Shown here in pieces: positions 54,019 to 63,621 of a DNA stretch of 64,000 bases (position 1 is the stretch's first letter; every line of letters starts with the position of its first letter). The stretch spans positions 992,001 through 1,056,000 of the forward strand of contig CAWCSS010000009.1 of NCBI GenBank assembly GCA_963798325.1, given 5' to 3'. Below the pieces are notes generated by a model. It made no database searches and had not been told where the DNA came from. It saw nothing but the letters and a program-made list of their open reading frames with translations. The stretch comes from Solirubrobacter sp963798325. GTDB taxonomy: Bacteria > Actinomycetota > Thermoleophilia > Solirubrobacterales > Solirubrobacteraceae. Both the position numbers and the translations under genes were made by a program.

Positions 54019-55863
54019 GTGCAGACACTGAAGTCCCGTAGAGCCATCGGGGCCGGTTTGACGGCAGCCGCCGTCACCGCCGCCCTCGGCATCGGCTCCA
54101 TCACCATGGCCGGCGCCCAGGCGCCCGCCACCTCCTCCGCCGTCGTTCTCGGCGTGGGTACGAGCGCGTCGCAGCGCATCGTCAGCTGGTACACGTCGGC
54201 GAACACCGCACAGTCGGTGCAGCTCGCCCCGACCGCCTCGCTGGTCGACGGCGCGTTCCCGGCGGACGCGACCACCTTCGCCGCCACCGTCAGCGCCAAC
54301 ACGGTCAACGGCGGCTTCAACGGCCACGCCGTGCTCGACGGCTTGCAGGAGAACACCGCGTACTCCTACCGGGTCGGCGGCGAGGGCGCCTGGTCCCCCA
54401 CCTACGCGTTCAAGACGCAGTCCTTCGCGGGCTCGTTCGACTTCCTGTTCTTCGGCGATCCGCAGATCGGCTCGTCCGGCGACACCGCCAAGGACGGCGC
54501 CGGCTGGGAGGACACGCTCGACGTGTCGCTCGCCGCGAACCCGAACGCCGAGCTGCTGGTCTCCGGCGGCGATCAGGTCGAGACGGCCAACACCGAGTCC
54601 CAGTGGAACGCGTTCCTGAAGTCCGACAAGCTGCGCCAATACCCGTGGGCCGCGACCATCGGCAACCACGACGTCGGCGGCAAGGCCTACGACCAGCACT
54701 TCTGGACGCCGAACACCGACCGCAGCGCCGACTTCTACTCCGGCAGCACGACCACCCAGTCCGGCGGCGACTACTGGTACGTCTACAAGGACGTCCTGTT
54801 CATCGACCTGAACTCGAACGCCTACGCCGGCAGCAAGGACGCCGCGCACATCAACTACGTCACCAACGTCATCAACGCGCACGGGTCCGAGGCGCGCTAC
54901 ACGGTGCTCGTCTACCACCACGCGATCTACTCGCCGGCGGCGCACGCCAACGACAGTGACAACAAGGTCCGCCGCCAGGACTTCCCGACCGCCTTCTCGA
55001 ACCTGGGCGTCGACCTGGTCCTGCAGGGCCACGATCACAGCTACTCGCGCTCCTACGCGCTCAAGAACGGGCAGAAGGTCAACGCGGCCGAGCAGCCCGC
55101 CGCCTCCCAGGTGGCGACGGGTCCGGGCGGCGTGATCTACGTCACCGGCAACTCCGCGTCGGGCTCGAAGTACTACGACTTGTCCAAGCCGGTGGCGGGC
55201 GAGTTCGGCCCGGACCCGCTGGACCCGACGGGCAACCGCCACTACGCGAACTCGGTCGAGAACCAGGAGCACGTCCGCACCTACGTCAAGATCCAGGTGC
55301 GCAAGGACGCGCTCACGGTCGAGAACATCCGCTCCGGCACGTGCGCGGCGCCGAACGCCGCCGTCGAGCGGGGCAACGTGTCCTGGTGCGGCCCGAACAA
55401 CGGGACGAGCCCGGCCCCGGCCGTCGGCTCGGTGCAGGACCGCGTCGTCATCCACGCGGCCGAGGCGCCCGCTGACGGGGGCGTCGGCGGCAGCGTCCCG
55501 GCCACGCTCGCGCTGACCTTGGGCACGCCGGCCGCGTTCGGCCCGTTCACCCCCGGCATCGCGAACGACTACACGGCCTCGACGACGGCGACGGTCATCT
55601 CGACCGCCGGCGACGCGACGCTGACCGCCTCCGACCCGAGCGCCACCGCTCCGGGCCGTCTCGTGAACGGGACCTTCTCGCTCACCACCCCGCTGCTGGT
55701 CGCGGGCAACCCGCTGCCGTCGACGGTCAAGACGTACGCCGCGCCGGTCTCCAACGATCTCGTCACGGTCGACTTCAAGCAGTCGATCGCCGCGAACGAG
55801 CCGCTCCGCACGGGCTCCTACGCGAAGTCGCTGACGTTCACGCTCTCCACCACCACGCCCTAG
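54019..55863 (+). CDS. Secreted metallophosphoesterase with WxL-like C-terminal domain
   Basis: 614 residues. Signal peptide to about 32 (ITMAGAQAPA), a fibronectin-like purple-acid-phosphatase N-terminal domain, then the calcineurin-like metal site: GDPQ, GGDQVE, GNHD, YHHAIYS and GHDHSYSR, all intact. The final 130 residues (55471-55860) are the shared domain ending LTFTLSTTTP. It should hydrolyse phosphate esters outside the cell and be held on the surface by that domain. GTG start after AGGGAAGGAA. The next gene, a DUF916-like protein, starts 7 bp later. Confidence 0.85.
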   Translation: MQTLKSRRAIGAGLTAAAVTAALGIGSITMAGAQAPATSSAVVLGVGTSASQRIVSWYTSANTAQSVQLAPTASLVDGAFPADATTFAATVSANTVNGGFNGHAVLDGLQENTAYSYRVGGEGAWSPTYAFKTQSFAGSFDFLFFGDPQIGSSGDTAKDGAGWEDTLDVSLAANPNAELLVSGGDQVETANTESQWNAFLKSDKLRQYPWAATIGNHDVGGKAYDQHFWTPNTDRSADFYSGSTTTQSGGDYWYVYKDVLFIDLNSNAYAGSKDAAHINYVTNVINAHGSEARYTVLVYHHAIYSPAAHANDSDNKVRRQDFPTAFSNLGVDLVLQGHDHSYSRSYALKNGQKVNAAEQPAASQVATGPGGVIYVTGNSASGSKYYDLSKPVAGEFGPDPLDPTGNRHYANSVENQEHVRTYVKIQVRKDALTVENIRSGTCAAPNAAVERGNVSWCGPNNGTSPAPAVGSVQDRVVIHAAEAPADGGVGGSVPATLALTLGTPAAFGPFTPGIANDYTASTTATVISTAGDATLTASDPSATAPGRLVNGTFSLTTPLLVAGNPLPSTVKTYAAPVSNDLVTVDFKQSIAANEPLRTGSYAKSLTFTLSTTTP

Positions 55864-55870
55864 GAAGACG

Positions 55871-56719
55871 ATGCGCCCGCTCAGACTCCACATCACCGTC
55901 GTCGCTGCACTGGTGTTGGGTCTGGGCGGGTGGCTCGCCCGTCCCGCCATGGCGGCGGACTGGACGCTCGCGCCGGCCGACAACCAGTTCGGGCCCGGCC
56001 GGCAGTCCTTCGGCTACACGCTCAACCCCGGCGCGAGACTTCACGACGGCCTCGTCGTCGCCAACGCCGGATCGAGCCCGCTGCGACTCGCGCTGCACGC
56101 TGCCGACGCCTGGGTGCACCCGGCCGACGCCGACGTCACCGTGCCGCCCGGCAGGTCCGTCGAAGTGCCGTTCGCGGTCACGCTTCCCGATGACGCCAAG
56201 CCCGGCGACTACATGAGCGCCATCGTCACCTCGGCGGACGGCACCGAGGTGCGCCTCCCCGTCCGTCTACGGGTCGGCGGTGCCCTGAAGCCGAGCCTCG
56301 CGATCGAGGACGTGCGGGTGCACGACACGACGGTCACCTACACGGTCCGCAACACGGGCAACGCCACGCTCGCCGCGCGCCGGCAGGTGTCCGTCTCGGG
56401 CCCGTTCGGGCGCTGGGCGAAGGACGCCGGCAAGCTCCCCGACGTGCCCGCGTTGCTGCCGGGCGCGACCTGGGAGGGCTCTGCGCACGTCCCGGGCGTC
56501 CCACCCTCGCTGCGCCTGACCGCGACCGTCAGGCTGATGCCGCTGCTCACCGACGCGGCCGGCTCGACCGCACCGCTGGCCACCGTCGAGACCTCGGGCC
56601 ACGGCTGGGCCGTCCCGTGGCCGGCGGTCGTGCCGCCGATCGTCCTGCTGGGCCTGGTGGTCGCCACGCTGACCATCCGGTCGCGCCGCCGGCGGCGCCC
56701 CCTGCGCGTCGCGCGATAG
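55871..56719 (+). CDS. DUF916-like membrane-anchored protein, predicted WxL-type partner
   Basis: 282 residues. Signal peptide to about 33, then the DUF916-like domain (WTLAPADNQFGPGRQSFGY, NAGSSPLRLALHAAD) and a second Ig-like region. A transmembrane helix (VVPPIVLLGLVVATLTI) precedes an Arg-rich cytoplasmic tail. In Firmicutes DUF916 proteins hold WxL-domain proteins at the wall. Here it is in operon with a metallophosphoesterase whose C-terminal domain resembles WxL. AGGAAG overlaps the previous stop. The role in display is inferred from architecture. Confidence 0.75.
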   Translation: MRPLRLHITVVAALVLGLGGWLARPAMAADWTLAPADNQFGPGRQSFGYTLNPGARLHDGLVVANAGSSPLRLALHAADAWVHPADADVTVPPGRSVEVPFAVTLPDDAKPGDYMSAIVTSADGTEVRLPVRLRVGGALKPSLAIEDVRVHDTTVTYTVRNTGNATLAARRQVSVSGPFGRWAKDAGKLPDVPALLPGATWEGSAHVPGVPPSLRLTATVRLMPLLTDAAGSTAPLATVETSGHGWAVPWPAVVPPIVLLGLVVATLTIRSRRRRRPLRVAR

Positions 56720-56740
56720 CCGCGTTCGGCGCAGGCTCGA

Positions 56741-56754
56741 TGTTATCGATCACA
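56741..56754. promoter_or_regulatory. Upstream LacI-type operator of the GH54 gene
   Basis: TGTTATCGATCACA resembles the TGTTANCGNTAACA LacI consensus. Its centre is 80 bp upstream of the second operator, allowing DNA looping. Confidence 0.45.
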
Positions 56755-56805
56755 CGCACGTCCACGCACGGCCCGTAGCGACCTCAGAGAGGGCGAAGCC
56801 TCGCC

Positions 56806-56835
56806 TTGACACACTTCCGATGTTAGCGCTAACCT
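56806..56835 (+). promoter_or_regulatory. GH54 promoter with overlapping LacI-type operator
   Basis: TTGACA (56806-56811), 18 bp, TAACCT (56830-56835). TGTTAGCGCTAACC (56821-56834) is a near-perfect LacI-family palindrome covering the -10. Binding should repress the gene and sugar should relieve it. No LacI gene is in the window. Confidence 0.75.
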
Positions 56836-56945
56836 CGCTGCCGGTCGGGCGGAGGAGAGCGACCGGACGCGCCACGTGGCGCCGCTCTCCCGTGCCCGCA
56901 CCCCGTCGGTGAACGCCAGCACTGCAAGGAGAGGGGACGTTTCGA

Positions 56946-59900
56946 ATGGGTCCAGGACCACGCTTCGCCGCGAGCGCGCTCACGCTGCTCGGGGCCACAC
57001 TGATGCTCGCCGGGCCGGCCGCCGCGCAGACGCGCCAGACCGGTCCATGCGACCTCTACGCCGCCGGCGGTCAGCCGTGCGTCGCCGCGCACAGCACCAC
57101 CCGTGCGCTCTACAGCGCGTACACCGGTCCGCTCTACCAGGTCACGCGCCAGTCGGACGGCACCACCAGGGACATCGGGATCGACGCGAGCGGCTACGCC
57201 GACGCGGCCGCGCAGGACGCGTTCTGCGCCACCACGGTCTGCCTGATCACCACGCTCTACGACCAGTCGCCGATGCACAACGACCTCACCCAGGCGCCGC
57301 GCGGCGGCTTCAGCGGCCCCGGGCTGGGCGGGTTCAACAACTACCCCGTGGCCGACATGGCGCCGATCAGCGTCAACGGCCACAAGGCCTACGGCATCTA
57401 CATCGAGCCGGGCATGGGCCTGCGCAACGACAACCCGAAGGGCACGGCGGTCGACGATCAGCCCGAGGGCACCTATTGGGTGATCAACGGCCGCCACTAC
57501 AACGCGGGATGCTGCTTCGACTACGGCAACGCCGAGATCGACAGCCGCGACGACGGCAACGGCACGATGGAGACGACCTACTACGGCAACGCGACCGCCT
57601 GGTACCGCGGCTCCGGCGCGGGGCCGTGGATCATGACCGACCAGGAGAACAACCTCGTCGGCTGCGTGAACCCCGGCAGCACCTCGAAGCTGTGCGCGAA
57701 CCTGCCGAGCATCGACTGGCGCTTCGTGACCGGCATCGCCAAGGGCGAGCCGCACCACTGGGCCTCGCTGGGCGGCGACGCACAGACAGGGCCCCTGACG
57801 ACCATGTTCGACGGCCCGCGCGTCGACGCCAGCTATGACCCGATGCGCAAGCAGGGCGCGATCCTGCTGGGCAACGGCGGCGACAACAGCGTCGGCTCGC
57901 AGGGCACCTTCTACGAGGCGGCGATGACCTCGGGCTACCCGTCCGACGCCACCGACCAGCTCGTGCAGTCCAACGTCGCGGCCGCCAGGTACGCCGAGCT
58001 GCCCGTGAGCGTCGCGCCGGCGCCCAAGCCGGTGGATCCCAACGCGCCCGGCGTCGGGCGGCTGAGCGGCAAGTTCGGCAACGCGCTGCTGCTGGACACC
58101 ACCGACGCCCAGGCCGTCAAGCTGCCCACCGGCATCGTCTCCTCCCTGCACGACTTCACGATCTCGACCTGGGTGAACCCGGGAGCGACGACCACCTGGT
58201 CGCGCATCTTCGACTTCGGCTCGGGCACCAGCACCTACATGTTCCTGGCCGCCAGCGCGGGCTCCACGCCGCGGTTCGCGATCACCACCAGCGGCAACGG
58301 AACGCCCGGCGAGCAGATCATCAACGCGCCGTCGGCCCTGCCGATCGGCCAGTGGACCCACGTCGCCATCACGCTCACCGGCACCACCGGGCGGATGTAC
58401 GTCAACGGCGTCCAGGTCGCGCAGAACACGAACATGACGCTCACCCCGTCGAGCCTGGGCAACACGACCCAGAACTACATCGGCAAGTCGCAATACGACG
58501 ACCCGTACCTCAACGGCGCGGTCGACGACTTCCAGATCTATGACCGCGCGCTCAGCGCCGCCGAGATCATCGCGCTGCAGACGGCCCCCGGCGCCGGCAA
58601 CGTCGCCAGCTACAGGTTCGACGAGGCCGGCGGCCAGAACGTGCTCGACGCCTCGGGCAACGGCAAGACCGCCACGGTGCTGATCGGCACCGCCTCGATC
58701 GACGGCCCGCCCGGCCTGCAGACGTTCAGCCCGGGCTCCAGCCAGGACACGGTTGTCACCTTCACCAACACCACCGGCGCACCCGTCTCGGGCGTGACGC
58801 TCGGGATCACGGTCCCCGCGGGCTGGACGAGCGACGCTCCGGTGACGATCAGCGACACGATCGCGCCCGGCGCCGCCGTGAGCCGCACGCTGAAGGTCAC
58901 CTCCGGTCCGGCCGCCTACAACGGCGACCTGACGGCGACCGCCAACTGGGGCAGCGGCCAGTCGGCCTCGGTCAACGAGAAGGTCCGCAACACCAGCCCG
59001 ATCAAGATCAACGAGTTCCGGATCGGCTCGAGCACGCCGTCCAACGGCACCAACTCGTTCATCGAGCTCTACAACGCCGGCAGCGGCCCGGTCGACATCT
59101 CGGGCTGGACGCTGACCCAGCATCCGACCCAGCAGGCGACGTTCTCGACCATCACGGTGCCCGCCGGGACCACGCTCGGCTCACACCGGTTCTGGACGCT
59201 CGGCCTGGCCAACTCCGGCCTGGCGGCGCCGGCGAGCGCCGGTGACACCGCGATCAACGTCCGCAGCATCACCGGCATGAACGTCGGGGACACGCTCGAC
59301 GTCGACGGCGAGTCGCGCAGGATCGCCGCTCTCGGCACCGCGGCGACGGGCAACACCACGCTCTGGCAGCCGCTGCCGGAGGGCCCGATCACCGTCGCCG
59401 CCGGCTCGACCAACGTGCCGGTGGCGAGCACGAGCGGGTTCGCGGTCGGTCAGAAGGTCGGGCTCGGCGCCGGCGCGAGCTACGAGACGGCCACGGTCAG
59501 CGCCGTCGGCCGGCCGGCCCTCGCGGTCTCCTACCTGCGCGCCAACGCGGCCAAGGGCGCGACGAACCTCAAGGTGTCCTCGGTGACCAACATCGGCGTC
59601 GGCGACAAGCTCCGGCTCGACATCGACAGCCCCGGCCACGGCATCGAGTGGGTCACGGTCACCGCCGTCGGCACCACCGGCGCGACCGGCACCGGCCTCA
59701 CCCTCGCCGCGCCGCTGCAGTTCGACCACGCGAACAACCTCCCGTTCAACGACTGGGGCACGGGCATCACGTTCAGCGCCCCGACGAAGTTCGCGCACTC
59801 AAGCAACGAGCCCGTCCAGGCGCTGGGGACCGGCATCACGCTCGACGCGCCGCTGGCCGGCGGCCACGCGATCAATGCCCCCGTGCGCGACGCCGCGGTC

Positions 59901-60695
59901 ACGACCGCGGGCTACCAGGGCGCCAAGGCCCCCAGCCAGTGGTTCGGCGGTCCCGTCCTGTCCACCAGCGCGGGTGCGATGGCGCTGCGTGACGCGGCCG
60001 GCAACCTCGCCGACAGCCTCAACTACGGCCTGCTGGTCGACCCATGGCTGGCCGAGGGCTACCAGGGCACGTCGCCCGGCAGCGGATGCAAGGCCGCGAT
60101 GCCCGCCTCGGCGGGGACGCTCGGGCGCAGCGTGGCCCGCTACCCCGACGGCGCCGACGACGACAGCAACTGCACCGACTTCAAGTCGGCGCGCGGCGCG
60201 TTCATCGATCCCACCCCGGGCACGGCCAACTTCAAGGTCACGGTCGAAACCCCGGCCGACGGTGGCGTCGGCGGCACGGTGCCGGCGACGCTGGCGCTCA
60301 CGCTCGGCACGCCGGCGGCGTTCGCGCCGTTCACGCCGGGCGTGGCGAGGACCTACACCGCCTCGACGACGGCCAACGTGATCTCGACCGCCGGTGACGC
60401 CCGCCTGAGCGTGGCCGACCCGAGCTCGACGGCCACCGGGCATCTGGTCAACGGCAGCTTCTCATTGCCGCAGCCGCTGACCGCCAGGGCCACCAGCGCC
60501 GCCGGGACCGGCAGCGCCGCGTTCACCCCGATCGGCTCGTCGTCGGACCCGGCGACGCTGCTCACCTGGGGCGGGCCCGTCTCCAACGACACCGTGACGG
60601 TGGCCTTCGAGCAGGCGATCGGCGCCAATGACGCGCTGCGCACCGGCAGCTACTCGAAGACGCTGACGTTCACCCTGTCCACCACGACCCCGTAG
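56946..60695 (+). CDS. GH54 alpha-L-arabinofuranosidase with lamin-tail and WxL-like C-terminal domains
   Basis: 1249 residues. Signal peptide to about 27. GH54 catalytic domain (about 30-355) closely follows fungal AbfB: CCFDYGNAE, WIMTDQENN with nucleophile Glu234, and GGDNS with acid/base Asp313 (the 221/297 pair of A. kawachii). No CBM42 follows. Instead come LamG (about 366-550), an Ig-like NEW3 unit (588-670), a lamin-tail domain (684-756), repeats like those of the ThuA protein (758-988) and the shared domain (1104-1249). It likely frees L-arabinose from plant arabinan at the cell surface. LacI-type operators precede it. Confidence 0.88.
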   Translation: MGPGPRFAASALTLLGATLMLAGPAAAQTRQTGPCDLYAAGGQPCVAAHSTTRALYSAYTGPLYQVTRQSDGTTRDIGIDASGYADAAAQDAFCATTVCLITTLYDQSPMHNDLTQAPRGGFSGPGLGGFNNYPVADMAPISVNGHKAYGIYIEPGMGLRNDNPKGTAVDDQPEGTYWVINGRHYNAGCCFDYGNAEIDSRDDGNGTMETTYYGNATAWYRGSGAGPWIMTDQENNLVGCVNPGSTSKLCANLPSIDWRFVTGIAKGEPHHWASLGGDAQTGPLTTMFDGPRVDASYDPMRKQGAILLGNGGDNSVGSQGTFYEAAMTSGYPSDATDQLVQSNVAAARYAELPVSVAPAPKPVDPNAPGVGRLSGKFGNALLLDTTDAQAVKLPTGIVSSLHDFTISTWVNPGATTTWSRIFDFGSGTSTYMFLAASAGSTPRFAITTSGNGTPGEQIINAPSALPIGQWTHVAITLTGTTGRMYVNGVQVAQNTNMTLTPSSLGNTTQNYIGKSQYDDPYLNGAVDDFQIYDRALSAAEIIALQTAPGAGNVASYRFDEAGGQNVLDASGNGKTATVLIGTASIDGPPGLQTFSPGSSQDTVVTFTNTTGAPVSGVTLGITVPAGWTSDAPVTISDTIAPGAAVSRTLKVTSGPAAYNGDLTATANWGSGQSASVNEKVRNTSPIKINEFRIGSSTPSNGTNSFIELYNAGSGPVDISGWTLTQHPTQQATFSTITVPAGTTLGSHRFWTLGLANSGLAAPASAGDTAINVRSITGMNVGDTLDVDGESRRIAALGTAATGNTTLWQPLPEGPITVAAGSTNVPVASTSGFAVGQKVGLGAGASYETATVSAVGRPALAVSYLRANAAKGATNLKVSSVTNIGVGDKLRLDIDSPGHGIEWVTVTAVGTTGATGTGLTLAAPLQFDHANNLPFNDWGTGITFSAPTKFAHSSNEPVQALGTGITLDAPLAGGHAINAPVRDAAVTTAGYQGAKAPSQWFGGPVLSTSAGAMALRDAAGNLADSLNYGLLVDPWLAEGYQGTSPGSGCKAAMPASAGTLGRSVARYPDGADDDSNCTDFKSARGAFIDPTPGTANFKVTVETPADGGVGGTVPATLALTLGTPAAFAPFTPGVARTYTASTTANVISTAGDARLSVADPSSTATGHLVNGSFSLPQPLTARATSAAGTGSAAFTPIGSSSDPATLLTWGGPVSNDTVTVAFEQAIGANDALRTGSYSKTLTFTLSTTTP

Positions 60696-60705
60696 ACGGG
60701 ACGCG

Positions 60706-60735
60706 ATGAGCCCGCCCTCTCGCGGGCGGGCTCAT
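60706..60735. terminator. Bidirectional terminator between convergent genes
   Basis: ATGAGCCCGCCC (60706-60717) and GGGCGGGCTCAT (60724-60735) form a perfect 12-bp stem with a 6-nt loop. It lies 11 bp after the GH54 stop, and its right arm contains the stop codon of the convergent kinase. Confidence 0.75.
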
Positions 60736-63474
60736 TCGCGCACGAGCGCCAGCAGCGCGACGTCGTCGTCGAGCCCCTGGTCGATGGCGTCGACGATCTC
60801 CGCGCAGATCGCTTCAGGGCCCGCGCCCGCGCCGGCGAGCCGGGCGCCCAGCCGGTCGATGCCGACGTCGAGCACCTCGGTGCGACGCTCGACGAGCCCG
60901 TCGGTGTAGAAGAGCAGCGCCTCGGCGGCCGCGAGGTGCGTACGCGCGTGCGTGCGGCGCACGTCGGCCAGCACGCCGAGCGGGGGTCCGAGCGCGCCCT
61001 CGAGCCGTTCCACGCTTGCGTCGGTGCGTCGCACCAGCGGCGGAGGGTGTCCGGCGTTGGTGTACTCGAACGTCCCGTTGGCCGGATCGAAGATGCCGCA
61101 CAGGCAGGTGGTCATGTCCAGGTCGGCCTCCAGGACGAGCCGGTCGAGACGGACCATCAGCTCCGCCGGGGCGTGCCCCTCGAGCGCGTAGGCGCGCAGC
61201 GTCTGGCGGATCTGCCCCATCACCGCCGCCGCGAGCATGCCGTGCCCGGCGACGTCACCGATGGCGATCGCCACCCGCCCGCCGTCCAGCGCGGTCGCAT
61301 CGTAGAAGTCGCCGCCGATCTGCATCGACCCTTCCGCCGGCAGATAGCGGCAGGCCAGCGCCGCCCCGGCCACGTCGGGCAGCGCGCGCGGCAGCAGGCC
61401 ACGCTGGAGCGCCAGCGCGATGCTCTCCATCTCCGTCGCCCGGTCGCGCTCGCCCGCGGCCAGGGCGTCGCGCAACTGCACCAGCTCGAGGTGGGCGTGC
61501 ACGCGGGCGAGCAACTCGATGGCCGAGAACGGTTTGACGAGGTAGTCGTCGGCGCCGGCCTCGAGGCCCTGCACGGTGGCGTCCTGGCCGGCCCGGGCGG
61601 AGAGCAGGATCACCGGCATCCGGCGGGTGCGTGGGTCCGCGCGCAGGGCGGCCAACAGCGCGAAGCCGTCCATCCGGGGCATCATCACGTCGGCCAGCAC
61701 GAGGTCCGCCGGGCGCTCGCCCAGCTGCGCGAGGGCGTCCTCCCCATCGACGGCGGTGCGCACGGCGTAGCGGGTGCCGAGCAGTCGCGTGAGATACGCG
61801 CGCAGGTCCGCGTTGTCGTCGGCGATCAGCAGCTCCGCCGCCGGCGCGGCAACGGCCTCGGACGGCCGCGCGGGCGCCGGATCCCAGCGCTGGGCCTCGT
61901 CGCCGAACGTCGCCCGCTGCGCTTGCGCGAGCGTGTGATCGAGCGCCGGCTCGTCGGTCACCTGCGCCTGCGCACGCGGCAGCTGGACGGTGAACGTGCT
62001 GCCCTTCCCCGGCTCGCTCGTCATCGAGATCTCGCCGCCGTGGAGCTCGACGAGCTCGCGCACGAGAGCGAGGCCGATGCCGCTGCCCTCGGTGCTGCGC
62101 CCGCGCACGCCCTCGACGCGGTGGAAGCGGTCGAACACGCGCGACTGCTCCTCGGCGGGGACGCCGACGCCCGTGTCGGCGACCTCGATCACGCGCCCGC
62201 TCGCCCGTCCGCACGCGCACGTCGATCCCGCCCTCGAACGTGAACTTGTAGGCGTTGGAGACCAGGTTCATGACGATCTTCTCGACCATCTCCGGATCGG
62301 CGTCGATGGTGTGGTCGCCGTCGTCGATCTCGACCCGCAGCGCGAGGCCCGAGCGCTCCGTCGCGGCACGGAAGACGGCGGCGGACTCGCGCACGACGCG
62401 AGCGAGATCGACAGGCCTGAAGTGCGCGGTCGCGCGTCCCGCCTCGACGCGCGAGAAGTCCAGCAGCGCGTTGACCAGGCGCAGCATCCGCAGCGCGCCG
62501 CGGTGGGCGATCGCGATCCGCTCGTGCTGGGCGGCCGGCGCCGGCTCCTCGAGCGCGTCCGCGAGCGGGCCGAGCATCAGCATCAGCGGCGTGCGGAACT
62601 CGTGCGAGACGTTGGCGAAGAACTCCGTCTTGGACCGGTCGAGCTCGATCAGCGCGTCGGCACGCGCCTGCTCGGCCTCGTGCACCTCGGCGCTGGAGAG
62701 TGCCGCCGCGACCTGATGCGCGATCGAGCGGAAGAACCGCCGGTGGTCCTCGTCGAGCGGCAGCAGCGGGTTGACCCCGAGCACCAGCGCCTCCGTGGCC
62801 GAGACGGGCAACTCGATCGCCGCCTGTCCCGCGGCGTCGACGTCGCGCTCGCCCTCGGCGGCGGCCGTCCACTGCGCGAACGGCACGTCCTCGGTCGCCT
62901 CGGCCAGCACCGCGGTGGCCGCGGCGATGACCTCGGTGCGCGAGCGCAGGCCCGCCATCCGCGCGCCGAGGTCGGTGATCGTCTGCAGGCGCCGGGTCGA
63001 GACCACGCTCGGCGTCGTCTCGTGCACCGCCGCGAACACGCCGGCGATCTCGCCGGACTCATCGCGCGCGGGGCCGAACGAGTAGGTGAAGTAGCCGGAC
63101 TCGGCGGTGCCGTTGCGCTCGAGCACCAGCAGCTGGTCCTGGGACCACGTTGGCGTCCCGGTGCGCACGACGTCGTCGAGCATCGGCCCGATCTGGTGCC
63201 AGATCTCCGGCCAGATGCGCTCCAGTGGCTCGCCCATCGCGGGGTGCTTGCCGCCGAGCATCGGCGCGTAGGCGTCGTTGTAGATCGTGATGAACTCAGG
63301 GCCCCAGAACAGGCACAGCCCGAAGCGGGACTCCAGGCAGATCATCGCCGCGGTCTTGAGCGAGCTCGGCCACGTCTGCACCGGCCCGAGCGGCGTCTTC
63401 CCCCAGTCGAGCGAGCGCGCGAGGGCGCCGCATTGCCCGCCACCGGCCAGGAAGTGGGCTGGAATGGGCGGCAC
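60732..63474 (-). pseudogene. Hybrid sensor kinase/phosphatase (PAS-GAF-HisKA-HATPase-REC-PP2C), frameshifted
   Basis: Domains: PAS (about 30-150), GAF, HisKA with FFANVSHEFRTP (His291) and HATPase N box (NLVSNAYKFTF). A +1 change near 62190-62215 follows, then VIEVADTGVGV, GSGIGLAL, a receiver (LADVMMPRMDG) and a SpoIIE/PP2C phosphatase (GGDFYDA, GDVAGHGM). Removing one G from GAGCGGGCG joins both frames as ...ERRVIEVADTG. The lesion sits at the same place in the ATP-binding domain as in the first kinase. It is either a real lesion or a sequencing error. Confidence 0.8.
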
Positions 63475-63608
63475 GCGGCGATTCTCGCACGCTCGGACAC
63501 GGCTGCCTCAAGGAGCCGGCGGATGCGCCCCGGTCTCGGCCGCGCGCGATCGACGCCGCCGCGGCCGTGATCACCGGCTCGCCCCACGGGTCGATCCTCC
63601 CAGGCGCA

Positions 63609-63614
63609 TAGGCT
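63609..63614 (+). promoter_or_regulatory. -10 box of the terminal EamA gene (leaderless)
   Basis: TAGGCT stands 7 nt before GTG 63622. No clear -35 is seen. Confidence 0.4.
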
Positions 63615-63621
63615 GCGCCGC

